A DNA stretch of 64,000 nucleotides. It comes from an uncultured Alphaproteobacteria bacterium (lineage in GTDB: Bacteria; Pseudomonadota; Alphaproteobacteria; HIMB59; GCA-002718135). Numbering within the stretch: position 1 is the stretch's first letter; every line of letters starts with the position of its first letter. This document shows, piece after piece, positions 55,774 to 64,000 of the stretch. Position numbers and translations under genes: made by a program. The DNA lies in the NCBI GenBank assembly GCA_902575815.1, contig CACGTA010000003.1, forward strand, positions 1 to 64,000, read 5' to 3'. Below the pieces are notes generated by a model, which was given only the letters and a program-made list of their open reading frames with translations, made no database searches and was not told where the DNA came from.

Positions 55774-56607
55774 GTGAAAGAAATTTTAATATACATATTA
55801 TCAATTGGTATTTTTGGAGTTGCTTCAATTGCAAATTCACAAACAATAAGAATTGGTACAGAAGGTGCTTACCCACCATGGAATAATCTTAATTCAGCTG
55901 GTGAACTTGAGGGTGCTGAAATAGATTTTGGTAACGAAGCTTGTAAGCGAATGGGAGTTACTTGTGAATGGGTAACTCAAGATTGGGATGGTATAATACC
56001 TGCTCTTCTTCAAGGTAAATACGACATTATTATTGCTGGAATGTCTATAACTGAAGAAAGAAAAGAAAAAGTTAATTTTACTACTGGATACATGACTGAT
56101 GGTGCTAGATTTGCTGTTTTAAAAAATAGTGGTTTAGCAAATTTAAATATTGCAGGTATGGCTAAAGTTAATCTTAATAATGCAGGCGGAAAAGAACAAG
56201 CTGCAATAGGTCAGTTAATTGCTGCAATGGATGGTAAAACTGTCTGTGTTCAATCTTCAACAATTCACCAAAACTTTTTAGAAAAACACATGTCTGGTGC
56301 AGTCGAAGTTAAACTATATCAAGCGGTTGATGATCATAATTTGGATTTAGCTGCAGGGAGATGTGATGCTGTTCTAGCTGACGTCGGATCAATTATTGAT
56401 TTTATGGAATCTGATGGTGGTGTTGATGTTGCATTTACTGGTCCAACTTTTTCTGGTGGAGTCTTTGGTGATGGTGTTGGTGGAGCAGTTAGAAAAGAAG
56501 ATACAGATATCTTAGAGATGTGGAATGCTGCTATTGCAGAAATGTCTAAAGATGGAACTACTGCTGAAATAACTAAAGAGTGGTTTGGTAGAGATATCTC
56601 AATGTAA
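55774..56607 (+). CDS. Periplasmic polar amino acid-binding protein (ABC transport, family 3)
   Basis: A 277-residue type II solute-binding protein with a signal peptide (about 1-22). 'IRIGTEGAYPPWNNLNSAGELEGAEIDFGNEACKRMGVTCEWV' and 'WDGIIPALLQGKYDIIIAGMSITEERKEKVNFT' are the family 3 hallmarks (Lys/Arg/His/Gln-type ligands). The start is GTG, four bases after AAGGAGG (55763-55769), one of the strongest ribosome sites here. TATAAT is at 55741-55746. No permease or ATPase gene is next to it, and a strong terminator follows, so it is expressed alone and probably at high level. Cys pairs may form disulfides. Confidence 0.88.
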   Translation: MKEILIYILSIGIFGVASIANSQTIRIGTEGAYPPWNNLNSAGELEGAEIDFGNEACKRMGVTCEWVTQDWDGIIPALLQGKYDIIIAGMSITEERKEKVNFTTGYMTDGARFAVLKNSGLANLNIAGMAKVNLNNAGGKEQAAIGQLIAAMDGKTVCVQSSTIHQNFLEKHMSGAVEVKLYQAVDDHNLDLAAGRCDAVLADVGSIIDFMESDGGVDVAFTGPTFSGGVFGDGVGGAVRKEDTDILEMWNAAIAEMSKDGTTAEITKEWFGRDISM

Positions 56608-56625
56608 ATCAAATTTTGTTTCAGT

Positions 56626-56655
56626 AAAAGCGGTCTTAAAGACCGCTTTTTTTTT
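56626..56655 (+). terminator. Intrinsic terminator after the solute-binding protein gene
   Basis: AAAAGCGGTC, loop TTAAA, GACCGCTTTT, continued by a T-run. A 10-bp perfect stem, 18 bases after the stop codon. Confidence 0.93.
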
Positions 56656-56704
56656 GATTAAATTATAGCCATAATGCATAGTAGATATTAAATAAAAATT
56701 TATA

Positions 56705-56986
56705 ATGATTTCTCTTTTATATTTAGTTGTCCAGATAATAAACCTATTTCAATTTGCTCTTATAATTTACATAATTTTAACTTGGTTGGTAAATTTTAAT
56801 ATAATTAATACAGGTAATCGTTTTATTTATAGTATCCTTGATGCTTTATACCGATTATGTGAGCCGAGTTTAAATTATGTAAGAAGATACTTGCCTAATT
56901 TTGGTGCAATAGATTTATCTCCAATAGTTGTTTATCTGGGTTTATGGTTTGTAAAAAGTTTATTAATTGAGTATTGGCCTAGATAA
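56705..56986 (+). CDS. YggT family membrane protein
   Basis: Ninety-three residues with two membrane helices (about 4-28 and 67-88). 'ILTWLVNFNIINTGNRFIYSILDALYRLCEPSLNYVRRYLPNFGAIDLSPIVVYLGLWFV' contains the YggT features 'W', 'EP.L...RR..P..G..D.SP'. The family is linked to osmotic or septum functions; the exact role is unknown. It lies 2 bp before folD. Confidence 0.9.
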   Translation: MISLLYLVVQIINLFQFALIIYIILTWLVNFNIINTGNRFIYSILDALYRLCEPSLNYVRRYLPNFGAIDLSPIVVYLGLWFVKSLLIEYWPR

Positions 56987-56988
56987 TT

Positions 56989-57867
56989 ATGCCACGTATA
57001 TTAGATGGAAAAAAAGTAGCACAAAAATTAAAAGATCAATTAAAAGTTGAAATTGAAAATATAAAATTAAAATTTAATCGAACTCCTGGACTTGCTGTTA
57101 TACAAGTAGGAAATGTTGCAGCAAGTAGTGTTTATGTAAAAGCTAAAACAAAAGCTGCAAAGGAAGTTGGGATTAATGTTATTGATCATCACCTGGAAGA
57201 ATCTACTAATCAAAATGATTTAATTAATTTAATAAATGAATTAAATAATAATGACGATGTTAATGGTATTCTTGTCCAACTACCTTTACCCAATCATATA
57301 AATGAAGAAATGGTCTTAAATAGTATAGCGCCTGATAAAGATGCTGATGGATTTCATCCACTAAATGTCGGCAAACTATCAATAAGCCAAAAGAATGATG
57401 AAAGCCTAATGATACCATGTACTCCATATGGTTGTCTGCTACTTCTAAGGGAACTTAATGTTGATTTAGTTGGTAAAAATGCTGTTGTAATTGGAAGATC
57501 AAATATAGTTGGAAAACCTATGGCACAATTATTATTAAAAGAATCTTGTACTGTTACGACAGTTCATTCAAAAACTAAAAATATTGAGAGTATTTGCAAA
57601 AATGCTGATATTTTAATAGCTGCAATTGGTAAACCTGAGTTTGTAAATAAGGATTGGGTTAAGGAGGGTGCTATTATTATCGATGTAGGTATCAATCGAA
57701 TCAAAATAAATGAAGAGAAATCAAAATTAGTAGGTGATGTTTTATTTAGTGAGGTGGAAAATAAGGTAAGTGCAATTTCTCCAGTACCTGGGGGAGTAGG
57801 ACCAATGACAATTGCATGTCTGCTAAGAAATACAACAGCAGCTTTTAAATTAAAGAACTATAATTAA
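56989..57867 (+). CDS. folD: Methylenetetrahydrofolate dehydrogenase/cyclohydrolase
   Basis: Bifunctional one-carbon enzyme linking 5,10-methylene- and 10-formyl-tetrahydrofolate. The 292 residues show 'PGLAVIQVGNVAASSVYVKAKTKAAKEVGI' with the catalytic Tyr/Lys, 'GILVQLPLPNHI', 'DKDADGFHPLNVGKL', 'PCTPYGCLLLL', the NADP site 'VVIGRSNIVGKPMAQLLL' and 'PVPGGVGPMTIACLL'. Its end overlaps the convergent glycosyltransferase by four bases. Confidence 0.97.
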   Translation: MPRILDGKKVAQKLKDQLKVEIENIKLKFNRTPGLAVIQVGNVAASSVYVKAKTKAAKEVGINVIDHHLEESTNQNDLINLINELNNNDDVNGILVQLPLPNHINEEMVLNSIAPDKDADGFHPLNVGKLSISQKNDESLMIPCTPYGCLLLLRELNVDLVGKNAVVIGRSNIVGKPMAQLLLKESCTVTTVHSKTKNIESICKNADILIAAIGKPEFVNKDWVKEGAIIIDVGINRIKINEEKSKLVGDVLFSEVENKVSAISPVPGGVGPMTIACLLRNTTAAFKLKNYN

Positions 57868-58715
57868 GAAGAACTTATTTTATAAATGTGCTTTAGAAAT
57901 AGATCTACAGAGATCTTCTCTCTTGCTTTTGAACAGTGTTCACACAGTTTTAATTTTACTCCACATGGTGATTGTTTATCTTCATAATAAAGATTTTCAT
58001 GAAAATCATAACCTATTACATCTGGTGAAATCCATCCTCCAAAATATAAAACAGCTTTCTTATTTAATGCTGCTGCCACATGTCCAAAACCTCCTTCAGG
58101 ACCAACATAAAAATCAACCTCATTTAATAATGCACAAGCAATCCTAAAGTCTGTTTTTTGAGGTATAAAAATTCCATCAATATTTTTAGTTTCATTATGT
58201 GATGATTGGATTATCAAATAATCATTTTTTAATTTGTTTATTAGATTGGTCCAATTCTGAATACCCCAATCTTTATTTTTATGTTTAATACTAAACTGTG
58301 TATCATTTATTTTAGTTGATGATGTTTCGATAAAAATTATACTTAAAAATTCTCTATTATGATTTTCTACCCAAAATGTTTTTGCTTCAGAGATTATTTT
58401 ATTAGCTTCTTTTTTTTCTTGGTCTGAAAAATATATTTCACCTGGAATAGGTCTAAAATTTCTCCAGACATAATTGTTTGGGGTACTTCTTTTATAATCT
58501 ATATAAGGCCTATTTGCTTCATGGTAATCTAATAGATGAATGGGTTTTTTGTTATTTAAATTTCTACAGTCTGCTATATTTGGATTATTTTCATAAATTG
58601 GAGAATGCGATGCATAATTTTTTTTTTTATTTCCAATTATAATTTGCCTATCTGGGTACTTTTTTTTAATTTTAGCAGCTAAAGATGTTATTAGTAAATC
58701 ATCGCCATATCCCAT
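57864..58715 (-). CDS. Glycosyltransferase family 9-like protein
   Basis: The 283-residue protein looks like the heptosyltransferase family (GT-B fold). It begins 'MGYGDDLLITSLAAKIKKKYPDR', resembling the N-terminal 'G.GD.L..TP' loop, and ends with the donor-site pattern 'YVGPEGGFGHVAAALNKKAVLYFGGWISPDVIGY'. Cys-rich 'PCGVKLKLCEHCSKA' near the end recalls the 'C..C....C' seen in some GT9 proteins. A role in LPS or surface polysaccharide is likely; donor and acceptor are unknown. It lies 4 bp after argG. Confidence 0.7.
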   Translation of the reverse strand: MGYGDDLLITSLAAKIKKKYPDRQIIIGNKKKNYASHSPIYENNPNIADCRNLNNKKPIHLLDYHEANRPYIDYKRSTPNNYVWRNFRPIPGEIYFSDQEKKEANKIISEAKTFWVENHNREFLSIIFIETSSTKINDTQFSIKHKNKDWGIQNWTNLINKLKNDYLIIQSSHNETKNIDGIFIPQKTDFRIACALLNEVDFYVGPEGGFGHVAAALNKKAVLYFGGWISPDVIGYDFHENLYYEDKQSPCGVKLKLCEHCSKAREKISVDLFLKHIYKISSS

Positions 58716-58719
58716 ATTA

Positions 58720-59907
58720 TTAGATATTTTTACGAAGTCTAATTGAGTTTATTTTAATAAATCCCTCTGCATCTTTTTGATTATATTCCCCAACTTCATC
58801 AAAAGAAACTAATGAATTATCATAAAGAGAATTATTAGATCTTCTCCCCAATATTATGACATTTCCTTTATATATTTTTATTTTGACATCACCATTAACT
58901 TTATATGATATTGAATCAATTAATTTTTGCATTGATATTCTTTCAGAAGAAAACCAAAACCCGTTATAAATTATCTCAGCATACTTTGGCATCAATTCAT
59001 CTTTAAGATGTGCTTCTCCTTTATCTAAGGTAATACTTTCTATTGCTCTTCTAGCATCTAATAATATTGTTCCACCTGGAGTTTCATATACTCCTCTAGA
59101 TTTAATTCCGACAAATCTATTCTCCACAATATCTATTCTCCCTACTCCATGACTACCAGCTATAGAATTTAATCTTGTAAGAATTTCGTGAGGTTTTAGC
59201 CTGTCTTCATTTAAAGAAACTGGGTCGCCGTTTTCAAATCCAATTGTTATAATCTCTGCTTTATTTGGAGTATCTTCAATAGATTTTGTTCTAGAAAAGA
59301 TATACTCAGGTGGTTCAAGCCATGGATCTTCTAGCAGCTTACCTTCAGAAGAAGTATGTAGAAGATTTGCATCTGTACTAAATGGTGGTTCACCCATTTT
59401 ATCCTTAGGTACTGTTATTTGATTTTTTTCTGCATAATCTAATAAATCATTTCTTGATTCAAATTCCCAATCTCGCCAAGGTGCTATAACTTCGATTTTT
59501 GGATTGTTTGCATAGTATCCAAGTTCAAATCTAACTTGATCATTACCTTTACCTGTAGCTCCATGAGCTACAGCATCTGCTCCTACAATTTTAGCAATTT
59601 CAATCTGTCTCTTTGCAATTAAGGGTCTTGCTATGGCTGTGCCTAACAAGTAAGTTCCTTCGTAGAGAGCATTAGCTCTAAACATTGGAAAAACATAATC
59701 TCTAACAAAATCTTCTTGTAAATTTTCAATAAATATTTCTTCAACACCTAGACTTTTTGCTTTTGTTTTAACAGGTGAAAGTTCTTCTCCTTGACCAATA
59801 TCTGCTGTGAAAGTAACAACAGGACATTCATATTTATTTTGAAGCCATTTGAGAATTACACTGGTGTCTAATCCACCTGAATAAGCTAAAACAATTTTCT
59901 TAGGCAT
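58720..59907 (-). CDS. argG: Argininosuccinate synthase
   Basis: Joins citrulline and aspartate using ATP in arginine synthesis. The 395-residue protein has the PP-loop '[16 protein letters not shown]', '[21 protein letters not shown]' and '[29 protein letters not shown]'. The length is typical. It abuts the IalB-family gene upstream and no argH is nearby. Confidence 0.97.
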   Translation of the reverse strand: MPKKIVLAYSGGLDTSVILKWLQNKYECPVVTFTADIGQGEELSPVKTKAKSLGVEEIFIENLQEDFVRDYVFPMFRANALYEGTYLLGTAIARPLIAKRQIEIAKIVGADAVAHGATGKGNDQVRFELGYYANNPKIEVIAPWRDWEFESRNDLLDYAEKNQITVPKDKMGEPPFSTDANLLHTSSEGKLLEDPWLEPPEYIFSRTKSIEDTPNKAEIITIGFENGDPVSLNEDRLKPHEILTRLNSIAGSHGVGRIDIVENRFVGIKSRGVYETPGGTILLDARRAIESITLDKGEAHLKDELMPKYAEIIYNGFWFSSERISMQKLIDSISYKVNGDVKIKIYKGNVIILGRRSNNSLYDNSLVSFDEVGEYNQKDAEGFIKINSIRLRKNI

Positions 59908-60378
59908 TTAACAATCGTTTATTAACTGATTATAGGCTGCAGTAAATCCATTGAGGGTATAGATGTCATTGGTAATTGTGCCTCTTGAAGATTCACCTGT
60001 AATCTTAAGCTCAAGTCCTTTTTTCATAGCAAAAATTACTTTAGCATCTTCTTCTGTCCAAGCAGCAGTTGGCAAATCTTCAGTTGTATAAAATTTGTAT
60101 TCTCCTTTATCTATACTTACAATAATATCGGAGGGAACCTTGTAGCTATAACCAGCCTCTATTTGAACTACAGTGTCTGGATCGCCTATATTTTTATAGA
60201 CTAGAACATAGAAGTCTCCTCTTTTCTTATTATTTGGTAAATCTGTTTCTGTTGCTAAGCTGCCAATATAACAATACTCATCAGCCTTCTCAAAAGACCA
60301 TTTACCTACTTCTAAAGCATTTAAGGTGCTTGAATGTGCTACATATAGCACAAGTAAAAACTTAAGAATAATTTTCAT
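59908..60378 (-). CDS. Invasion-associated locus B (IalB) family exported protein
   Basis: A 156-residue protein with a signal peptide (about 1-22, ending NA-LEV). The pattern 'WSFEKADEYCYIGS', 'FYVLVYKN', 'VSIDKGEYKFYTTEDLPTAAW', 'KKGLELKITGESSRGTITNDIYTLNGFTAAYNQLINDC' matches alphaproteobacterial IalB-family proteins, periplasmic or outer-membrane proteins of unclear biochemical role. Two Cys, one early and one at the extreme C-terminus, probably form a disulfide. The ATG at 60378 follows an AAGAAG-type ribosome site; the TTG just upstream is unlikely. Invasion is not implied here. Confidence 0.72.
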   Translation of the reverse strand: MKIILKFLLVLYVAHSSTLNALEVGKWSFEKADEYCYIGSLATETDLPNNKKRGDFYVLVYKNIGDPDTVVQIEAGYSYKVPSDIIVSIDKGEYKFYTTEDLPTAAWTEEDAKVIFAMKKGLELKITGESSRGTITNDIYTLNGFTAAYNQLINDC

Positions 60379-60450
60379 CAATTGCTTCTTTTAGTATATC
60401 TTATGCAATTAGTTAAGAGCGTTTAATCAATGTTAGGGTCTTTTTGAATT

Positions 60451-60987
60451 ATGGAAAAATCAAACTTAAGTAACTTGATGAAAAGGATTCAAAAAGACCG
60501 CGACGAAATGGCTTTTTCAGAAGTTTTTGATTTTTTTGCACCAAAAGTTAATGCCTACTTTATCCAAAATGGCATTAGATTTGAAAGCTCTGAAGAACTA
60601 ACACAAGAGGTTTTAAGTACTGTTTGGGCAAAATCAAACCTTTATGACTCAAATAAATCAGCTCTCTCAACATGGATTTTTACTATAGCAAGAAACAAAA
60701 AAATAGACTTTTTCAGGAAAAATTCAAAAATAGATTTTATAGAAGAGGACATAAGAGAGTTTTTATACCAAGATAGAGAATTTAACCTAATTGAAGAAAA
60801 CGAAGCAAAAAAACAAATAGAGAGAATAAATAATGAGCTCGATGAACAGCAAAAAATAATGATAAAAATGAATTTTTTTGAAAATAAAAGTCATAAAAAA
60901 ATTGCAGATGAACTTGAAATTCCTTTGGGGACAGTTAAATCAAGAATAAGGCATATTTTAACAAAAATGCAGGGATTTTTAAGATGA
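60451..60987 (+). CDS. ECF sigma factor (RpoE/ECF11-like, paired with ChrR-like protein)
   Basis: A 178-residue group 4 sigma factor. Region 2 is 'AFSEVFDFFAPKVNAYFIQNGIRFESSEELTQEVLSTVWAKSNLYDSNKSALSTWIFTIARNKKIDFFRK' and region 4 is 'HKKIADELEIPLGTVKSRIRHILTKMQ'. The helix 'NG...E..EELTQEV' and the downstream ChrR-like gene assign it to the RpoE-ChrR type, which in Rhodobacter answers singlet oxygen. The start lies 73 bp from the divergent IalB start. The stop overlaps the next ATG by four bases. Confidence 0.88.
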   Translation: MEKSNLSNLMKRIQKDRDEMAFSEVFDFFAPKVNAYFIQNGIRFESSEELTQEVLSTVWAKSNLYDSNKSALSTWIFTIARNKKIDFFRKNSKIDFIEEDIREFLYQDREFNLIEENEAKKQIERINNELDEQQKIMIKMNFFENKSHKKIADELEIPLGTVKSRIRHILTKMQGFLR

Positions 60988-61613
60988 ACGGAACAGTAGT
61001 AAAAAATCAGCTTATATTTGATTTTGCATCAGGGATACTAGGTCCAGCAAAGTCTCTATTTGCTTCAACATATTTACAATTAAATTCAAATGCTTCTAAA
61101 ATTGGTAGTACATTTGAAAAGATTTTGGGTGAAAATTTAATGGATAACGAAAACATTAATCCTAAAAACTTGAAGTATTCAGACTGCATTAACAGTGCAA
61201 ATATTAAATCTACCTCAAATATTAAAGATCCAGTAACTAGCTTCTTTGGTAACCTTAATAATTTAAAGTGGAAACAAGTTTATAAAGGTTTCAAAGAGTA
61301 TACAGCACAGATTGACGATATAGATGAATTAAAATTAATTAAAATGGATCCTGGAGTTTCTGTACCACTCCACTCCCATGGTGGAAAAGAGTATATATTA
61401 GTTTTAGAGGGAAGCTTCTGCGATGAATATGGTGTATACTCTAAAGGGGATATTCAGATAAATGACCAAAAAATAAAACATACCCCAATCGCATCAAGAG
61501 ATACTGGTTGTGTATGTTTAAGTATTACTGAAAAAGATGTGATTTTCTTTGGTAAATACGGATCTTTCTTAAATTTATTTACATTTATTAAATCTTTTTT
61601 TAAGTCAAAATAA
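60984..61613 (+). CDS. ChrR-like cupin anti-sigma factor lacking the anti-sigma zinc ligands
   Basis: The 209-residue protein aligns along its length with Rhodobacter ChrR. The C-terminal cupin keeps all four metal ligands at the same spacing (His130, His132, Glu136, His166, each 11 below ChrR 141/143/147/177) and the typical 'HTPIASRDTGCVCLSIT'. The N-terminal anti-sigma domain keeps its hydrophobic frame ('DFASGILGPAKSLFASTYLQL'), but the four zinc ligands known for ChrR (His6, His31, Cys35, Cys38) fall on Val, Tyr30, Asn34 and Ala37. Either this is a zinc-free anti-sigma domain or its sigma control has changed. It is translationally coupled to the ECF gene. Confidence 0.82.
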   Translation: MNGTVVKNQLIFDFASGILGPAKSLFASTYLQLNSNASKIGSTFEKILGENLMDNENINPKNLKYSDCINSANIKSTSNIKDPVTSFFGNLNNLKWKQVYKGFKEYTAQIDDIDELKLIKMDPGVSVPLHSHGGKEYILVLEGSFCDEYGVYSKGDIQINDQKIKHTPIASRDTGCVCLSITEKDVIFFGKYGSFLNLFTFIKSFFKSK

Positions 61614-61637
61614 ATACATTATTGTATAACTCTCAGC

Positions 61638-62633
61638 GTGACCAAAATTCACGTGCATTTTATAAGAGGTAAAGATATTGAAAGTACCCATCAAGTTAAA
61701 GCATTGGTAACAAATTTTGATGGTAGAATTTTGTTGTCTACAAATAATGATAATGATTTTTTTTTCCCTCGATCTTCAATTAAAATATTTCAAGCTATTC
61801 CTTTTGCAATGTCAGGTGCAGCTAAAAATTATAAATTAAATGGTAAACACTTAGCTTTAGCCTGTGCTTCTCACAAAGGAGAGAGTTTTCACATAAGTGA
61901 ACTAAAAAAATGGATTTCAAAAATAAAATTAAAAACAAAAAATTTACAATGTGGTATTCATGGACCATTAGATAAAACAGCTTCAGAAAAAATAATATAT
62001 TCTAGAAAAAGATTTAACGAGTTACATAACAATTGTGCTGGCAAACACTTAGCTATGTTAACAAGCTGTCTGTATAATAATCATAACATTACAAATTATT
62101 TAGATTTCAATCATCCATATCAAAAAAATATAAGAAAAGTTTTCAATAAATTTACAGAGACAAAATTATCAAAAAAAAATTTCTCTTTAGATGGTTGTAG
62201 CGCTCCACAATATTCATTTCGAATAAAATCAATATCTAAAGCCTTAAATAATTTAATTAGATGTTATAATAGTAATATTGAATATTCAATGGCAGCAAGA
62301 ATACTGATTGATTCAATTTTAAAGTATCCAAATTATATTGGAGGAAAAAATAGCTTTGATACAAAAGTAATTGATTCTTCACAAAGTAAAATATTTTGTA
62401 AACATGGTGCTGAAGGTGTTTTTTTGTTTGCTCATTTGACAAAGGGAATAAGCGGAGTGGTTAAAGTAACAGATGGAAATGAAAGAGCAATACCGACGAC
62501 TATAATGAATATTTTTAAAAAATTGAAAATAATGAATAAAAGTGAATTAAGAAACTTACAAAGAAAAGAAGAGTTTTATCTTAAGAATCATGCAGAAAAG
62601 AAGATTGGGTATATTAACTGTAAAATAATATAA
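61638..62633 (+). CDS. Asparaginase II (ReAV-like) family protein
   Basis: A 331-residue protein of the Rhizobium-type asparaginase II family, unrelated to E. coli AnsA/AnsB. Family segments are 'FIRGKDIESTHQVKALVTNFDGRILLST', 'FFPRSSIKIFQAIPFAMSGAA', 'LALACASHKGESFHISELKKWI', 'LQCGIHGPLD', 'HNNCAGKHLAMLTSC' and 'DGCSAPQYSF'. The Ser-Lys pair in 'RSSIK' and Cys in 'NNCAGKH' match the Ser-Lys and Cys metal site described for ReAV. The start is GTG at 61638 with no clear ribosome site. Its end overlaps the convergent membrane gene by 20 bases. Confidence 0.85.
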   Translation: MTKIHVHFIRGKDIESTHQVKALVTNFDGRILLSTNNDNDFFFPRSSIKIFQAIPFAMSGAAKNYKLNGKHLALACASHKGESFHISELKKWISKIKLKTKNLQCGIHGPLDKTASEKIIYSRKRFNELHNNCAGKHLAMLTSCLYNNHNITNYLDFNHPYQKNIRKVFNKFTETKLSKKNFSLDGCSAPQYSFRIKSISKALNNLIRCYNSNIEYSMAARILIDSILKYPNYIGGKNSFDTKVIDSSQSKIFCKHGAEGVFLFAHLTKGISGVVKVTDGNERAIPTTIMNIFKKLKIMNKSELRNLQRKEEFYLKNHAEKKIGYINCKII

Positions 62634-63051
62634 GTAACAAAAATATAGAAATGAGTATTGTTAATGGCAATCTTAGAAAATAGAAAGCGCTTTTATTTAA
62701 TTCGTTAGAAAATATTATGATGTAGTCAAAAAATAATTGTGTTAACAACAACAGAATTATTAAAATAAATATTATTAAAATATTAATATTATAGAGATTT
62801 AATATTATAATAATAACTGAGAATAGGCTTGGTAAAAAACCATATACTACAATATGTATTGGTGGATTATTTTTTAAATTCCAGTTAATTGATCCGATAA
62901 AAACAATAATTATTAAACTATAATAAGTAATAAAATTGAATAAAATCTGTTCTTTAATTTTAAAAAAATAAAATTTATCTAAAAATACTATAGCATATGG
63001 TATTAACCCAAAATATGAAATTAGGAATTGTATATTAATTTTTTTTAACAT
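62614..63051 (-). CDS. DUF3429 membrane protein
   Basis: A 145-residue protein with about five hydrophobic helices. 'SYFGLIPYAIVFLDKFYF', 'YYSLIIIVFIGSINWNLK' and 'VYGFLPSLFSVIIIILNLY' follow the DUF3429 pattern (G.IPF, F.G...W, P). Function unknown. Its start codon is only 5 bp from that of the divergent kinase-like gene, so its promoter must lie inside that gene or the message is leaderless. Confidence 0.75.
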   Translation of the reverse strand: MLKKINIQFLISYFGLIPYAIVFLDKFYFFKIKEQILFNFITYYSLIIIVFIGSINWNLKNNPPIHIVVYGFLPSLFSVIIIILNLYNINILIIFILIILLLLTQLFFDYIIIFSNELNKSAFYFLRLPLTILISIFLLLILFYS

Positions 63052-63056
63052 TTTAT

Positions 63057-63932
63057 ATGATTGAAAATAATATCATTTTAGAAATAGAAAAACTTTTAGA
63101 TAATAAAAAAATTTTAGATTACAACATTTTATCTGACTCTTTTGGAATAAATTGTTTGAAAATTGATACAGAAGATAAAGAGCGATATATTGTAAAGTAT
63201 TATTACAAAAAAGAGGGTAGGTTCAATGCAATAAAGTCTGAAGCTGATAATATTCTTTTTTTAAATAGTCATAACTTCAATTTTTTTCCAAAAATCATTA
63301 ATAATAATAATAAATTCCTTATAATGTCGTTCATAGATAACAATAATAATCTACCAATTAAGACTAATGATGATTTATTAGGTGCTATACTTTCACTTCA
63401 TTCTAAAAGGAGTAATAGTTATGGATTTAATTTTGATACTCAAATTGGTGGATTAATGCAGTCAAATTCTAACTCAAAAAATTGGGTAGAATTCTATGGT
63501 GATAAAAGATTGCATTACATATTTGATTTAATAAATAAAAATCGACCAATGGATAAAGCTATAAACACTAAAATTGAACTATTATTAAAAAAAATAGATA
63601 ATTTCATTCCCAAAAAACCAAAACCATCACTGCTACATGGTGATTTATGGGAAGGGAATATACTTTTCAAAAATAAAAAGTTTTCAGGTTTTATTGATCC
63701 AGGATCTTTTTATGGTCATAATGAATTAGAAGTATCTTATTTGAGATGGTTTAATCCTAAATTTATTGATAGGAATTTTTTAGATAAATATAATGATCAC
63801 ATCAGTATTGATAAGTACTACATAAATTATGAACCAGTTTATCAATTGTATTATTCATTATTAAATGTCTATTTATGGGATAGAGGCTATATTGAAAACG
63901 TTCGAGGATTATTAGATAAAATTAAAATATAG
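63057..63932 (+). CDS. Fructosamine/ketosamine-3-kinase family protein
   Basis: A 291-residue small-molecule kinase of the APH-like fold. 'RYIVKYYYKKEGRFNAIKSEADNILFLNS' holds the ATP-binding Lys and helix C Glu. 'SLLHGDLWEGNILFKNKKFSGFIDPGSFYGHNELEVSYLRWF' holds the catalytic Asp and metal-binding Asp. 'SYGFNFDTQIGGLMQSNSNSKNWVEFYGDKRL' is specific to the fructosamine kinase family. Bacterial members repair glycated amines or act on ribulosamines. There is no Shine-Dalgarno site. Confidence 0.88.
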   Translation: MIENNIILEIEKLLDNKKILDYNILSDSFGINCLKIDTEDKERYIVKYYYKKEGRFNAIKSEADNILFLNSHNFNFFPKIINNNNKFLIMSFIDNNNNLPIKTNDDLLGAILSLHSKRSNSYGFNFDTQIGGLMQSNSNSKNWVEFYGDKRLHYIFDLINKNRPMDKAINTKIELLLKKIDNFIPKKPKPSLLHGDLWEGNILFKNKKFSGFIDPGSFYGHNELEVSYLRWFNPKFIDRNFLDKYNDHISIDKYYINYEPVYQLYYSLLNVYLWDRGYIENVRGLLDKIKI

Positions 63933-63936
63933 AAGA

Positions 63937-64000
63937 TTAAACACAGGGGTTGGGATCAGATAAGTGAATGTCTTCAATTTCTTTTAATAGTTCTTTTGAT
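63937..64000 (-). CDS. C-terminal end of a minus-strand gene (start outside window)
   Basis: An open minus-strand frame enters from the window end and stops at TAA (63939-63937). The visible end reads ...ELLKEIEDIHLSDPNPCV. The amphipathic Leu/Glu/Lys stretch and the tight 4-bp gap to the kinase-like gene make it plausible coding sequence. Too short to identify. Confidence 0.4.
   Translation of the reverse strand, partial: SKELLKEIEDIHLSDPNPCV

Noticed and set aside
59908..60378. IalB-family gene as evidence for a host-invading lifestyle
   Set aside because: The family is widespread in free-living alphaproteobacteria and nothing else here points to a host.

Overview
The window is AT-rich, gene-dense chromosomal DNA with very short or overlapping intergenic gaps. 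It suggests a streamlined, free-living marine alphaproteobacterium of the SAR11/HIMB59 type. Alphaproteobacterial markers are a GcrA cell-cycle regulator, an FdxA-CarD-RpoH neighbourhood, an IalB-family protein, a family 5 uracil-DNA glycosylase, an ECF sigma/ChrR pair and the mdh-sucCDAB-lpd order. The taxon call is inference; the gene content is read directly.

Layout. 1-3465 is a small accessory block of exported proteins: the end of a trypsin-like protease, a DUF1737 protein, a stand-alone inverse-autotransporter barrel followed with no gap by an exported protein carrying Asp-rich loops, and an exported alpha/beta hydrolase. 3466-15412 (minus) holds sdhCDAB-mdh-sucCD-sucAB-lpd, covering the TCA cycle from 2-oxoglutarate to oxaloacetate. 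15413-15742 holds a structured RNA candidate. 15743-20362 carries a hydrolase, zapE, an unlisted 46-residue gene, an MFS carrier, a uracil-DNA glycosylase and a DUF924 protein. A tRNA-Arg follows, then asd-leuB-leuD-leuC-rplS-trmD-rimM-rpsP-ffh (minus). dapF-mtaB-ftsY-ispZ runs on the plus strand. 31987-36464 has pgk, gcrA, an MFS carrier with a 40-residue membrane protein, and an M29 aminopeptidase. 36604-40980 has dxs, panB, a carbonic anhydrase and dusA.

40986-49765 (minus) is acnA, an SUV3-type helicase, a TerB-like protein, fdxA, carD, a metal-ligand-less phosphatase relative, rpoH and a PagL-type lipid A deacylase. 50064-50240 is a tiny histone H1-like lysine-rich gene with a structured leader and three hairpins behind it. 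50369-55696 is the cytochrome c maturation operon ccmABCDEFGH, including an unlisted ccmD. The remainder carries a solute-binding protein, a YggT protein, folD, a GT9-like transferase, argG, an IalB protein, an ECF sigma factor with a ChrR-like partner, an asparaginase II, a DUF3429 membrane protein and a ketosamine-kinase-like protein.

Most of the window is core metabolism. The parts most worth follow-up are the split inverse autotransporter, the ChrR homologue that lacks all anti-sigma zinc ligands but keeps its cupin site, the H1-like gene with its possible leader switch, the RNA at 15605-15745, and a near-identical start-proximal promoter block shared by the barrel gene and dxs. I saw no CRISPR array, insertion sequence or prophage.
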